Assembly: GCA_027574665.1 (NCBI GenBank)
Contig: CM050654.1
Coordinates: forward strand, 39,417,222 to 39,481,221
Length of the DNA stretch: 64,000 bases
Direction: 5' to 3'
DNA from: Rhynochetos jubatus
Lineage: Eukaryota > Chordata > Aves > Eurypygiformes > Rhynochetidae
Part shown: piece after piece, positions 49,834 through 61,914 of the stretch
Layout: each line of letters begins with the position of its first letter
Position numbering within the stretch: position 1 is the first letter of the stretch
The notes under the pieces: generated by a model
The model's input: the letters and a program-made list of their open reading frames with translations, nothing else
What the model was told of the DNA's origin: nothing
Databases searched by the model: none
Program-made: the position numbers and the translations under genes

Positions 49834-50110
49834 GAAGTTGGAGGTCATGGCCTAAAACTGGTAAGCTTCCAGAGCAGGCTCTGGGTCTGCCCATGATAAA
49901 ATACATGTGATGGACAGCAGACCTCAGCTTTGCTTCAGTAAATAACATTGTTGGTCTACCTTAGCAGAGATGTTAATTATTAGGAGCTTGCAGTATACAA
50001 GGTACCTTTGATTAGGAAAAGAAAATTTACAATGACTGAAACATTCAATTTTGCTTTATTTAATTGTAATGAATTTTCTCTGCCTTATTCAATTTAATTT
50101 TTGACTGCAG

Positions 50111-50135
50111 GGATCAAGCGGACTCTCTGAAGCAG
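50111..50135 (+). other. Candidate microexon, 25 nt
   Basis: The acceptor-like TTTAATTTTTGACTGCAG ends at 50110 and a perfect CAG/GTGAGT donor starts at 50136. The 25 nt have no stop in at least two frames (for example D-Q-A-D-S-L-K-Q). The segment is not recognised as part of a known gene. Confidence 0.18.
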
Positions 50136-50610
50136 GTGAGTATGGCCCAAACCCACAAGGATTTACTGGGGAGTAACAGATCACATTTTGGGCAGAGACT
50201 TCGGGGAACAAGTAAGAACTGGAGAAACATCCAGTGTACTAAAAGAAACACTGTTATGTGAAGAGGCAGGTCCAAGTGGTACCTTAGTAACATAAAAATG
50301 GCTATTATGATTTTGGAAAGGTTGCTAGCAGACCGTAAGACAAAGCCAATACAAGCGATAAACTACATATAGGGCTAGTAGTAGAGTCGTGGTGAAAAAG
50401 TAAAAGCAAGAACAACTCAGAAACCAAATCTTACCCAGAAAGTCAAATGCAGATGTTTTCACTGTTCTTATTGGCTTTCTGAAAGCCACTTGTTATAACA
50501 GAGTTTTCTCTCTGTACATTTACGTGGAGATCAGATACCGAGTCAGTAGCAAAAATTTGCTGTAATCATGAAAGGAAAATAATTTTTAGTGGAAATTGAA
50601 GTCATTTAGG

Positions 50611-50752
50611 TCTCAATCCTGCAAAGAGTTTTATGCTTGTGTTTAATTAGTGTTAATGTCTCTAAGTAGTCCCATGATGAATGCTATTGATGAAAATGGT
50701 GCTGCTCAACTAGGGTACAGCTAAGCATATAAATGTCTTTGCAGGGTTAAGG
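50611..50752. repeat. Ancient inverted-repeat (MITE-like) fossil
   Basis: The left end (50611-50640) contains CTCAATCCTGCAAAGA followed by TTTTATGCTT. The right end (50721-50752) contains AAGCATATAAATGTCTTTGCAGGGTTAAG, whose reverse complement nearly repeats the left end. A second internal pair can be traced: AGTAGTCCCAT on the left faces a TGAAAATGGTGCTGCT segment on the right. The whole unit is about 142 bp and folds back on itself. The same kind of palindromic unit (CCTGCAAAG ... AGTAGTCCCATTGA ... CTTTGCAGG) is known to me as a common old repeat in reptile and bird genomes. I do not assign a family name. It has no coding content. Confidence 0.7.
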
Positions 50753-53700
50753 CTTGGTTTACAGATTCATTTTCAGAAAGAGATACTTAAATTGAGAGCT
50801 AAAAATACATTTTGCTTTCACTGTTTTCTTGCCCCAGTTATTAAGAAAAAGGCTAGACATGTTCACCTGTTGCTCCATATACTAAGCTATACACAGTGTT
50901 TTCTCCTGTGCATAAGAAAATGTTTAAATTCCTTACCATTTTGCTGGCTTGATTTTCACCCTCTCATAGCCTATCATTTGCACCAACTAAAGTATTTCCA
51001 CACTATCCCTCAGAGAAAAGGAAAGCCAAAACAAATTAATCAGAGTAGCCACCTGCTTATATAGCTTGGATCATCTAATCAAAGAACAAGAGCACTACAG
51101 CGATGGAACATTCTCATGAAAGTAAGAAACATTACTCTGTGAAAAATTTGAATGTGCTAATGCTGAAAAGTCCATAAGTTAAGTAAATTTCCAGTGTATA
51201 AAATAAGATTTATTATCCTGGAAGAACACATATACTCGGCAGACACAAGCACACACCTATTCTTATAATCACCCTCAAAATTTTGAATTTGTATTACAAG
51301 TTTTCTTAAAATTTGGTCTTTCTATAGTGACTTCTTTCACTACGAGCACTGAGGTCACAAACACAAGGTTGAGAAGCACTGGGTGTGGGTACGTGTATGT
51401 ATGCATGCGTTATGCAGCGTTTCCCCTGCCTGGTCCTTTGACTGCCTTTGCTCATTTATGAACACAGGGAGAGATATTGACTTGCTTACATTTTAAAAAT
51501 GTATTTCATGTTCTGATTTTATTTTTTTTTTCCTGATAGGCTTCCCAATATAGGTAAAGATTTGGCTGGTGTTTTCTTTGATTGAAAGTTAGTGGAATGA
51601 AATGCACATCTGCCAGTGATGATCTAGGTAATCTAAAACTGAAGTATCAAAAAGGGAATTCATGTCCTGTATTGGTGGCCTGCTGAAGTCACAGAGACAA
51701 AAGTCATAACCTCATCTTTGGTTTAGATATTTGGGTGAACCGGGCTGAATGGAAGAGGTGATGGTCCAGTGGCAAAGACATCTTTCCTACTATCTGTCAT
51801 TGATCCAAGAGATTTCTTGTTATGTAGGTACCTGATTTCATCTTAATCTAAAGTGTGATTTTATCTGTTACACTTAATTTAATTTCTTGTTGATATGATG
51901 AGAATCATGTGATCTGTTGAAAGCTAGAGGCATGTTAGATCTGGACTTCACCCTCTCTACTGGCTTACTTTAAAATACTGAGTCAACTTTAAGAGCTCTG
52001 TACTTTTTTCTTTTAAGCTTCTAATTCAAGGTGAAAATCTTGGTTCTTGTATTTGAGGTATTAACAGGCATTCAGTACTCAAGAAGACACAAAGCATCCA
52101 TATTCCTTTGAAAGAGGAAGAGAGAAAGAGGTGTATCTTGCTGTTAATGAACTACCTTGAAGTATAAATGTAGGCAGTATAGAATAGAATGTCACCTGAA
52201 AAATTTATGCTATAGTTGTTATTGTTTTCTATGGTTTCTGCAACCATGGAATATCACGTTTTATGGTTTTTACTTCCTTGAAGTAGTGAAAATATTACTG
52301 TTTTCAGCTTCTTCAGAGGGACGGTGTAAAGACAAGTATCTTGAGTCTTAGCAACTGCTAAAGTCCTTCTGTGTGCAAATAGCCATAGTGTGCCTTCAGA
52401 GGAAATTTCTGTAAAGGCCTGTAAAAGGCCTTTGTCTGTCTGACTGCTGTTCTCCTATCACACTACCCGTGTCTCTTACCCTTGCTGGTCAGGAAGTACT
52501 TGCAGTGTTTTATTAATTCTGGTTTTCTGCTTGACCAGTGTCCATTTGCTGTGCCAGAAGTTTCCACCAAGGGCAGAGATTGATGCCTGGTGAGGGAAAG
52601 TGGAGGATTTGAAGAGCAGTCTCTGGTGACATGATGTCCTTCTGAGCAGAGTGAAAAATCAGGACTGCCTTCTGCAGGAAAGTTGGGCTGATTTTAGGGA
52701 AAATGTGGGGAGATGAAAAGGAATCACCACCAGCTATGAGGATAGGAATATGAAGGGGAATAAGATGCATTGACTGGGAGGAATAAAATGTAAAATAATA
52801 GCATCAGTGCTGTTAAATCTTACAAGACCTTGTGTTTAACTAGGCATATCAAAGGCTGTCTTCTCCAGTACGATGTGTGCTCCTTCCTTCCCTCACTTGG
52901 TATTTAGCCTTTGTTTGTGATGGTGAATCAGACAGGTCACCCCAGTGCCTTGCTCCAGCCTGTCTTGAACACAGCATGACACCAAATTGATGGCTGCTTC
53001 TCACCCTGTGACTCCTAGCTCCTCTTGGCTTTAGCACAGCGAGCTCCCTCTGATCTGAAAGTCTTCAGCTGTTGTCCTCCTTGTAGGGGGCTCTTGTGTT
53101 TGGCAGCCACTGCTGGATCAGGCCCATGCAACTGCTACCACAGCTCGTCTTCTCCAGTTTAGCTCCAGGTTATCAGAGTCTGAGGATGAAGTCAAAGATC
53201 TTTGATCCCAAGGAAGCCGCAGTGCCTGTGACAAATGCATTGGCAGCTGGAAGCAGGGTGACCAGGACAGGTTTCATCAGGAAAGGGGTTGGGAAGTAGA
53301 CAAGGAAATTGTTGCACTGCTGGTTCTGAGAGAAAAAACCAAAGTTTTGTGGTTGATTTATATTTCTATTATAAGCTTATCCTGTTAGCTTGTTCTTAGA
53401 GAAGAGCTGTTCCCTGAGGAACTATTTATTCATTTTAGAAATTCCCCTCCCCCAGGAAACTTGCAACAGTGGAAAGAACAAATGTTGGGGCTATGTTTGA
53501 AGGACAAAACTAGGAAAAGCAATGGAGCAACTGTATTGAGGGCTGCAAACAACGGTGGACTTTTCTGGAGGGCAACCACTTAGTATATAAAGTTGAGGAA
53601 TGCTTGTCTCTCAAAAAGAGGGACTTAGTGCCATAATAACCATTTTAGAGATTTCACCCAGATTCTGTTAAGGTGATGTTTTGAGAGTTTGGTGGGTGTT

Positions 53701-55403
53701 TTTCCTTTTTTTTTTTTTTTTAAGGAATGGTTATCTAACAGTAATTTCTTTGGGTAGTTTGTTTTTGGTTTTTTTTGCATGGGTGTCATGGGGAAGATAG
53801 AGGATGATACACGTAGTGAGTGAGGGCTGGGTGGGTACGAGAGACACGGCAGACAAAGTTAGTCCCAGAGCTTGCAGAATGCAGCAGACCTTCACACCCA
53901 TGAAGACACCACTGCTGAGTCAGGCCTGTGGCTGCGTGGCACACCCAAGAAATACACATGTGTTGATAGAAAACAGATTTAAAAGGTAATCGTGAAATTG
54001 CTTTAGAGCTCTGGATGTGTTTGGAAGTTTGTGACTGGTTGTCAGTGATGTCATAACCATATTTATTATAGCTCATAAATGGATGGGTCTGACTGTTTTC
54101 CTTATTTTAATGTATAAATTGCAGTTTATAATGGCAATAAAACACTCCAGGCTGTGCATTTCAGGGTGATTATTGCATTTCTCAGGTGGTTAAAGTTACT
54201 CTAACTGCCTTTCAGCTCAGATTTCAATAGTATTTGCCCAGTGTTCAGGCCATTTTTACTTGTATTTTTATGTACAAACCTCAAATTAAAGTGTTTTATT
54301 GCTTTTTAATTAAAATGTTGAAGTGTAAAGAAGAAATGGTCACAGGCAGGTAGAAAGTCATGGTAGTAGGTGTTTTGATGTACAAGGGGAATGTATGAGG
54401 ATGTAGATGGGAAGTGGAGAGGCTGCAGAGCCTGTCACTGTGTTAGAGTATTTCACAGGTACCCACTTCTGGTTCCGGTAAACACAGGGTTCAGTAGAAA
54501 CATTTGTGAGCCAAAGGCGTTGGTGTCTGCCTCAAAAAATCTAGAATAGAGAAATTACAGACTAAATGGCTGTGAATCCTTAATTAAGTGCTCAGCACCC
54601 ATATGCCCTCCTGGCTGAGGCAGAGACGTGCTGATGCTCCCCATGTGGTAGCATGTGATGCCTTGGCTCATGGTGTTTCTGATTTTTAAGAGGGGAAAAC
54701 ACCGCTTGTCTCCTGCGTTCTCACTCTTTGAGACACCACCTCATGCAGGCTGATTGTACAGGGCAGGCTCCAAATCCAGTGGCAATGGTGGGCTTTTAAT
54801 GGAATGTAGTTATTCTGGAAGAAATAATTTCCTGGGTATATGAATTAATTAATTTACCGGTTTGGCCCATGTGCAGGGTGAAATGTTTGCTCATGGAAAT
54901 CCTTTTGGATGATATCATGTCTAAGTATCCGCTGGCTAAAGCGAAGCACCAAAGTCCTTGTGTTATGTGTATTTCTTCAGTGGTGGCTGCTGACTCTGCT
55001 AAGGGAAGGAGGGATCCATGAAGAGGTAGGGCTGCTCCCCGTTGCTCTGGGGCTGGCAGATCCTCAGCAACATAATTTTTCCACATCTCTTGATACAGAC
55101 CTGCTCCTTGTCTTATACCAGGCAGCACCGACTCCTGCACCAACTCACCAGTAAAACATCCTCTTGCTGGAGATACCTACCACCCTGCAGACCAGGGAGA
55201 CCCCTTCCTGGCTTGATCCTCTAAGCAACTGAGAAGGATTTGAAGGTGAGTGGCACAGGACGACATAACCTCTGTAAGTCTCCGGCTCCTTCCTAAGGTC
55301 CCAACACTGAAAAAATTATGCTTGTGTCTCAAGTTTGCGAGGCTATATCTCAATCTGCACAAGTGTTCTTCTTGTGGTTGGGCCATCGCAACACTTTAGA
55401 CCT
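50753..55403. other. Noncoding stretch
   Basis: Unique-looking sequence. It is more GC-rich at 52860-53300 and 54900-55250, where overlapping frames on both strands carry no recognisable domain. 54060-54320 is repeat-free and AT-rich with TTTATTGC and TTTAATTAAA motifs, possibly a conserved noncoding element. Confidence 0.72.
51389..51410. repeat. Alternating purine-pyrimidine tract
   Basis: Twenty-two consecutive bases alternate purine and pyrimidine (GTACGTGTATGTATGCATGC then GT). The tract contains ACGTGT and the palindrome ATGCAT. It is a short decayed TG/CA-type microsatellite with some Z-DNA potential. Confidence 0.6.
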
Positions 55404-55600
55404 TCATAGAATGGTTTGAGTTGGAGGGGGCCTTAAAGACCATCCAGTCCTATCCCCCTGCCATGGGCAGGGACACCCTCCACTAGACCAGGTTTCTCCA
55501 AGCCTCATCCAACCTGGCCTTGAACACTCCCAGAGATGGGGCATCCACAGCTTCTCTGGGCAACCTGTCCCAGTGCTCCCCACCCTCTCTGGGAAGAGTC
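55404..55600 (-). mobile_element. CR1 LINE 3' fragment (avian type)
   Basis: This is the clearest mobile element in the window. Read on the plus strand it begins with TCATAGAATGG, the reverse complement of the CR1 3' end with its ATTCTATGA-type terminal unit. It then follows the usual CR1 order: a GGCCTTAAAGACCATCCAGTCC block, CCTGCCATGGGCAGGGACACC, a CTAGACCAGGTT block, CCAACCTGGCCTTGAACACT, GGGGCATCCACAGCTTCTCTGG and CAACCTGTCCCAGTGCT. Similarity fades after about 55600, so only about 200 bp of the 3' UTR end remains. This 5' truncation is normal for CR1, which makes incomplete copies by target-primed reverse transcription. No ORF2 (endonuclease or reverse transcriptase) sequence is present, so the copy cannot move. 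It is less degraded than the other CR1 pieces here and is probably the youngest. The subfamily was not determined. Confidence 0.93.
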
Positions 55601-56933
55601 TTTGTATTTGTAGTCATACACCCTTTTCCATGATGGGGTGGGATAGCTGGGCGCACAGGCCAGGCTCTTTAACTGGGATTATCTCTTGTGGTACCTCTTC
55701 ACAGGAACTAGTATTGGAAGCCTGTAGTTCATATCCTGCGGGTACCATTTCAATAAATTCAAAAAGAAAATCAAGCCCCTAACAGGTAAGGGCATGAGTA
55801 TTAAATGCTTCATGGGGGAAAGTTAAACTAGGGATTCAGGCTTCCATGGAGAAGGAAAAAAAACCCAACAAAACAACAAAAAACCTGACTAACCAACTGT
55901 TTTAGGTTTCTAATTTTACACATAATATGTACATAAAATAATTTTTTCAAAGCAGGCTTTTTCCATTGTTTTTCCCATCTTTATTTCTATTTCTCCTGTG
56001 CAAAATATCCCTCTTGCATACCTCCCCTTTCTTCCCACACAAGAATGGAAGAAATGCTTAATGGAAGCAAAACACATTAGGAATATTAAGGAAAAATTAC
56101 AGTATATACACTATGAAATGAAATGCATCTTTTGTGGATAAATCCCCCCAGAAATCTTATATTTCCAGGCATCCACTCACATACCTTCATGTAACAACTT
56201 ATACATTCGTAAAACATTCATTGAAAGCAGCTCTGCAGTTTTATAGAAAACAACATGCCAGGGATGCAAGAATCTTGCCAGTTCTGTGAAAAATGACACC
56301 AATTAAAGCTTAAATTGCTTGTTTTCTCATAAGGTACATATTTTCATAACTTTGAAATCAAATAATTGCTGCTTTTATATTAAATACAATAAAACAAAAA
56401 GGATGCTAGTTTAGAGGAACTGCTACAAGCATTTTAATATAATTTTCCCACCATTTAAAGTCACAAAATATGGAAAACAAGTCAAGTATGCAAAGTTCCA
56501 AGGAGATAGAGAAACTCCTTCAGATTATTACATCATTTGTCTTTTGTGTCAGGAAATGTGTATGTGATTTCATTGTTTGATTAAATGCCAAAAAAAAAGG
56601 CATATTGCTCTTATCTAGCTGATTACAGATTTTATTCATCTGAAAAAGTATTTGTTCATACTTTGACATTAGAAGGCAATATTTTTTTAATGGTACAAAC
56701 AAGCATTTTCAAAAAAAAAAAAAAAACAACCTAACTTCCCAGGCTTGCTTTTTATTTTGTATTAACAATGCAGTGTACTAAAATTTCCCATACTGGAACA
56801 CAGTCCCTAGTGGTTTTCAAGCTATAAACTGAGTAAACAGTCCCTTTCTTATTGAGTGTCTGTGTGAATGCATGTTGTTTCTGGAATACATCATATTCAT
56901 TTGTAGAAACCCTGTGTATGGATCTTTAACACT

Positions 56934-56949
56934 TCCCCCCACCCCCCCT
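56934..56949. repeat. Interrupted poly(C) tract
   Basis: C6-A-C7 followed by TCTTTTTCC. A short low-complexity C run. Confidence 0.9.
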
Positions 56950-57480
56950 CTTTTTCCGAGGTATCTAAAATAATAATGTTTTTAAGACTGTATTACTGTC
57001 ATATAACTTGTTGGGAAAAGCACACCATGGCTCGCAATCCGGATTAAACATGTCACTGTGGGTAAGTTTCATTTAAAATACCTGTATCTGCAAATTACTT
57101 AATGTTTTAATGCTATGCTGCTGTGCTGTTGCTGAATTATGTTAGCATGTTTTTGGCAATGCTGCACTGAGAATATACAAGAATCAAGTAAAAATATTTC
57201 TATTTTGAGTTCCTTTTTTTTTTTTAATAAGTGCATATAAAGGTGGCACTTATCAGTGACATTTTTTGGACTTTCGCTGTGTCAGGGTTGACAAACTTAG
57301 CTTTGCATACTGAAGAACACTTAAAAACCCCCCCAAAATACATAAATAATCTGAGGACAAATATGAAGCTACATCTGAGGACTTTGAGGTCAGTTACCAT
57401 TGGCCTGGCCTCCATTAACCCCCACAGGAAATCTTCCAGGATCCTTATTTTATCTTGAGTGGGTGTTCCCAAACTATCAG

Positions 57481-57507
57481 GGTTTTTTTTTTTTTTGGTT
57501 TTTTTTT
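57481..57507. repeat. T-rich run
   Basis: Two T runs separated by GG. Comparable T or A runs of about 13-20 nt occur near 732-760, 9698-9715, 11116-11133, 15990-16012, 20351-20370, 20395-20410, 24362-24378, 25426-25442, 30507-30523, 37614-37632, 47046-47060, 48745-48759, 53708-53722, 56711-56726, 58390-58408, 62808-62822 and 63248-63277. They have no gene content. Confidence 0.9.
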
Positions 57508-57999
57508 CTGCCAAAATAGAGAGACCGTTTCCTTTAAAAGACATGAATTTCATCTGGTAGAACATTTGAAAAATGTTTACAAGTCAGAGAAATTTGCAAA
57601 GAGAACGACGATATTTTAAATTGCTCTATTAACAAAACTCTGCCTAAATTTGGAAGTAGGAAAAAGAAGATTTGAGAACTTAGTAAGCGATTAATAGTAA
57701 GATATTAAAAGACAGCTAAGTGTTCTCAGTCACTAGGGAAAATAAACTGGTAGGGTATAATGAGATCCCTACAGTCTTGTGATCAACCCAAAGTAACAAG
57801 AATGTAATACCAATGGGTTAACTAATTATATGTATATATTTTAAAAGTCTCTCAGTAGTCTGAATCATGTCCAATATGAATGCTGAAGATTACATGACCT
57901 ATTATTAACCCGTTAGTACTACGCTTTCGGTGTGCTTTGGCAATGAAGAATGCTAACAGGAGTAAACTGTCTGGAGTATGTGTTCTTTTAATAAAGTAA

Positions 58000-58018
58000 T
58001 TTTTTTTGGGGGGGGGGG
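58000..58018. repeat. T8-G11 homopolymer junction
   Basis: Eight T residues run directly into eleven G residues. This is a likely replication-slippage and sequencing-error site. Confidence 0.95.
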
Positions 58019-61000
58019 AAGTATATTTTATTTATGGTGTCATTTTAAACTCAAGTTACGACATCTTAGATTTAAGAGACAGGCCAGTAATGCAGGCTAA
58101 GGGTGTCTCCTGCAAGGAGACAGAGATTAATGCCATGTGTACTGATGATTCTCCACCACAATTTAGGATTCTGGTGGCGCCATGACGCCCCTGTTTTTTA
58201 TGGTGGTTTGCCAAGAGAAAATTACTTAAACCAATTGTGAATGCATTCCTGTTATACTTTTACACAACCACATTTATGTACATAAATAGCATAATGAGTA
58301 TTTTTTAAATGATCTCTCATTCCAGATTCACCTACTTTGCATAAAATGTCAAGCGCAGGAGGGGGGTTAGGGTTTTGTTTGTGTTTTTTCTTTTTTTTTT
58401 TTTTTTTTAAATGAGAAAGGTTTTCATATGGGAATATACTTTTCTCCCCCCTTCCCCTTCTTTCTCCATGACAACTGACCACAATTGAAGTAGATTCTTC
58501 TTAACGTACTGTAATGTGAGAATTTTCTTCAGCTGGAGGGTGTTTTATTCCCTAAATTGAAAGCTGCTCTACTTTACTGCTTAAAAAGCAAACATGAAGA
58601 TTAGGATGTGTAGTTTTGCCAGGTAAAAACTAGCATGAGGAGATCATGAAGACCCTCACAATCATAATGAGCTTTTAAGACTTCACAGGTCTGAGGTTGA
58701 GAACAGCTCGTAGGCTGAAATGTTCTGAGCTGAGCAAATGATGTCCTTATCTTGAGGAGAGTTTACACCGGGCAAGTAGAGTATTTTAAGATGTTTTGGA
58801 TAACTTCACAGCTGTTTTTATCCATTTTCTTGTGTATGAGTATAGGTATTTATGCAGCATTCATCATTTTGGTTTCAAAATTTTATAGAGAGAGGCATTA
58901 TTTCTTTTTTCCAAATCTATGAAGAGGGGATTGTGGAGTTGTCTATTTTATGGTGTTATTTTTGTGAGGTTGCTGTAGGTCAATAAAGCAAGATTTATTA
59001 GCAGCTTTTAGAAATGTTGATATTCTAATAATTGCTATATTTTTAGGGCTGAATCTCTTTGTTGCCTGAACCCCTCAGTCTGTCTCCATGAGTTTGATTC
59101 TTGGTTATGTTCCTATTTGAAGGCAATTCTCAAGTGCGAGTGTGTTTATGCTGGGTGATGGAGCCCACAGAGCAGGTCTGTCCCTCAGAGGGTTTTGAAC
59201 ACTCAGAACTGAGTGTCGCTTGATAGAACCTCTGCTTCTAGTTTGCTGTACTCTGAAGGATTTGCAATTCTTTTAAAGTTAGTGCTTTCCTACCGTGACT
59301 GTGAGAACTATGGTAATCAAGCCCGAAAGTTGTGAATGACAATGTAGTCATGTTTAAATATTAATCTGGCTGGAGTGGATATATATTGCTGTAGCTGGGA
59401 GAAAACAATATGTAGATGTTGATAAGGTTTTTGTTCAAGGCCAAGAAGAACATCCTCCTGTAGTCCCTAAGCATGGACTGTTCTTGGTTTGACACGTGGT
59501 GTGGAGGAGTCTAATAACCTTTAGTGAGAGAGTTTTTGTTAAGAACTCTGTCAATGAGTTTGTTGAAGAGAGAGAGGTTGTTGGATACTCTCTTGCAGCT
59601 ACTGCAACAAACAATAAGGAGTTAAAGTGAAACTCAGAGCAGCTGACCTAAAAATATTGCTGTTTTTTTACAGTGTTCACGGTAAAGATGTGTTTACTAA
59701 GCAGTCCTCTCTTCTCCACACTAGAAAGGTGGTCTCTAATATATCATTATGTGTTCGTTAACATAATGTTTTGGTTTGGAAATGAGAGATTGAGTTGAAA
59801 TTATTACCTATAGCATTTGAAAAGTAATTTCCTCTTGATGTGCAATTAAGGTCAATGTTTACATATAACTTCTATGTCATACTAACATAGGTTTTTATTG
59901 CTGCATGTGGTTCCTGCCGTTAATATATCCAGTTTTATCAATACTGGCTGTTATACTGGTGCAAATACATGGGGTGGTCTTGGCAATACACTTCCTCTGA
60001 AAGTTGGAGAAATCTTCTGGCAAAAGTGAAGAAGGGCAAGAAGATTAAATAGTTTGTCAACCAGGGCAGAAGAAGTAGTTTGCTGGCAACCAAGGGGGAA
60101 GTATTTGCAGTGGAAGCAAGAGGGTATAGCATTGTGGAAGGAGAAAGAGAGGATTTTGGAAAAAGAGATGGAAGGGCCAAGTACACAGGACAGAAAGGTC
60201 AAGAGGAAGATTGGCAGGAGAGTAAAAGAGTTTGCCTCCAGAGAAAAGCAGAAAGGGATGACTTCTTAAAATAGAAAGTCCAAAGAGTATCATCAAAGGA
60301 TTCAGCTGTGGGAAACCTGTCCAGCTAAAGAGGCAGCAAGTCTGAGATGTTTATTATTTTTAATATTTTGGAATGCTGCAAGATGTAAACCAGTCAATTT
60401 CATTAAAAAAGCATGTTTAGCTTCAGACTAACAAATCTGCCTTTCAAATTTGCTTCAGAAAACTAGTACAGTTCAAAAGGTCCCAAACTAGAACCCCATA
60501 TTGCGTAGGGGTATTACTATGTCTGTGTCATAAACTGCCCAACTATTTGAAACACAGCTGAAAATAGGGATAGTAGGTTACTTGCAGACATATGGTGCCT
60601 TATAAGAAAGAGAAGTTGTTTGAATTATGAAATATTAAGTGTTTTTTAGCCCAGTATGACTCCTGGTACTGGATGAAATTTTCAGACATTCAAATTTTAA
60701 CTGCTCAAGTACCTTTATGATGACCTATTTGCACATCAGAACTTACGGTATCTTCTAAAGTCAGGACTTGCTGTTACAATTCGTACCAACAGGTAGTGTC
60801 TCTTACTTTTTCATGAGTGTATGAGATAATTCAGTGTACATCAACCACTGTTATTGGAGAAACTTTGACTTGTGACATAATTATGCTTGGTAATGTGATT
60901 ATTCACTGCTTTGTTACTTCTTGCTTTTATAAAATTGGTTTCTCTCTGTTTTGAAGTATGTGAGCTCAAGACCTCAAACATGGAAGATACTGACAAAGTC

Positions 61001-61887
61001 AGCTGTACAAAAGTCTTCATTAATGAACATGCTTCCTTTGCTTTTGTTCTTGTCTAAATAATTTATAATGTAAATTTCAGAGGTATAGGGTTCCTTTCCC
61101 AGAAGAGAGGTAGTCCTGATACAGGAATTCAAGATGTTAATGCTTTGCCGCTTCTGCTCGTGGCTGTGTAGCTTTATATATGATATTAAATGATAGTATC
61201 TTTGCTTTTCACTTGAAGAGATCAATAACATCAATGAATATTATAGAAAAACAGAGCTGTAGGCTTTTTCAGGTGACTGCTCTCTAGACTATCTTACTCA
61301 AGGAGACTTCCAATTTATGGCCTGTCAGGTGTATGGAGAGGATGCATGTATGACAGAATGATGGTTGGGTGTTTGTGGGTTACAGCCATTGCCAACATGG
61401 ACATCTACCCTTGTGCCGTGGTTTAAAAGGGAAATAACAAAGTTTAAGCCTAATGCACAAATTTTTTGACACCTCTCATGCTCCCATTGCTGCTCCATGA
61501 ATATTTGATAGTATGGTTTTGATCCATTTTTGCATCCATAATAAAGAGAAAAAATTATCATTTTACCAGAATAAACATGGAAGTCTTGAGCTCTGTGATG
61601 AGAGTTTTGATGTTTTAACAATGGTACATAAGAAGAAAAAGGAATTCAAAATGTCTGTGTAAGGAAGCATCTGTTTACTGATGATTTCTAGCTACCCCAA
61701 AGTAAGTCCTGTGCATGGGACTGACTATAATGCAGTATTTCAGAGGAAGAGAGGCAAAATATTTTGATGAATTTCAATGAATTTAACAGAAGCAAGTGTT
61801 GATACTGGAGACTGGCATGTGTCTGAGTTTCCAACAGCTGGATAAGAATTCCGTTGTAGAACAATAATTCTACCAAGATTGGTTTTG

Positions 61888-61914
61888 GTGGGATCAAAAA
61901 CATTTTGATCCCAC
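61888..61914. other. Perfect 12-bp inverted repeat, 3-nt loop
   Basis: GTGGGATCAAAA (61888-61899) is followed after ACA by its exact reverse complement TTTTGATCCCAC (61903-61914). No mismatch is present. It may be a quasi-palindrome made by template-switch mutation, or a compact binding site. No known element is recognised. Confidence 0.95.

Larger units (their letters stand above)
44935..50610. other. Noncoding AT-rich stretch
   Basis: No gene or identified transposable element. Octamer motifs ATGCAAAT lie at 46327-46334 and 48288-48295. The part at about 46240-46510 lacks low-complexity sequence and could be conserved. A strong acceptor-like site at 45241 has no matching donor. Confidence 0.72.

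Noticed and set aside
53096-53299. Plus-strand frame in a GC-richer region, checked as a possible processed pseudogene
   Set aside because: No recognisable protein, no poly(A) tail and no target-site duplication seen.
54796-55143. 115-codon minus-strand open frame near the CR1
   Set aside because: Does not resemble CR1 ORF2 or any known protein, and it overlaps plus-strand frames.
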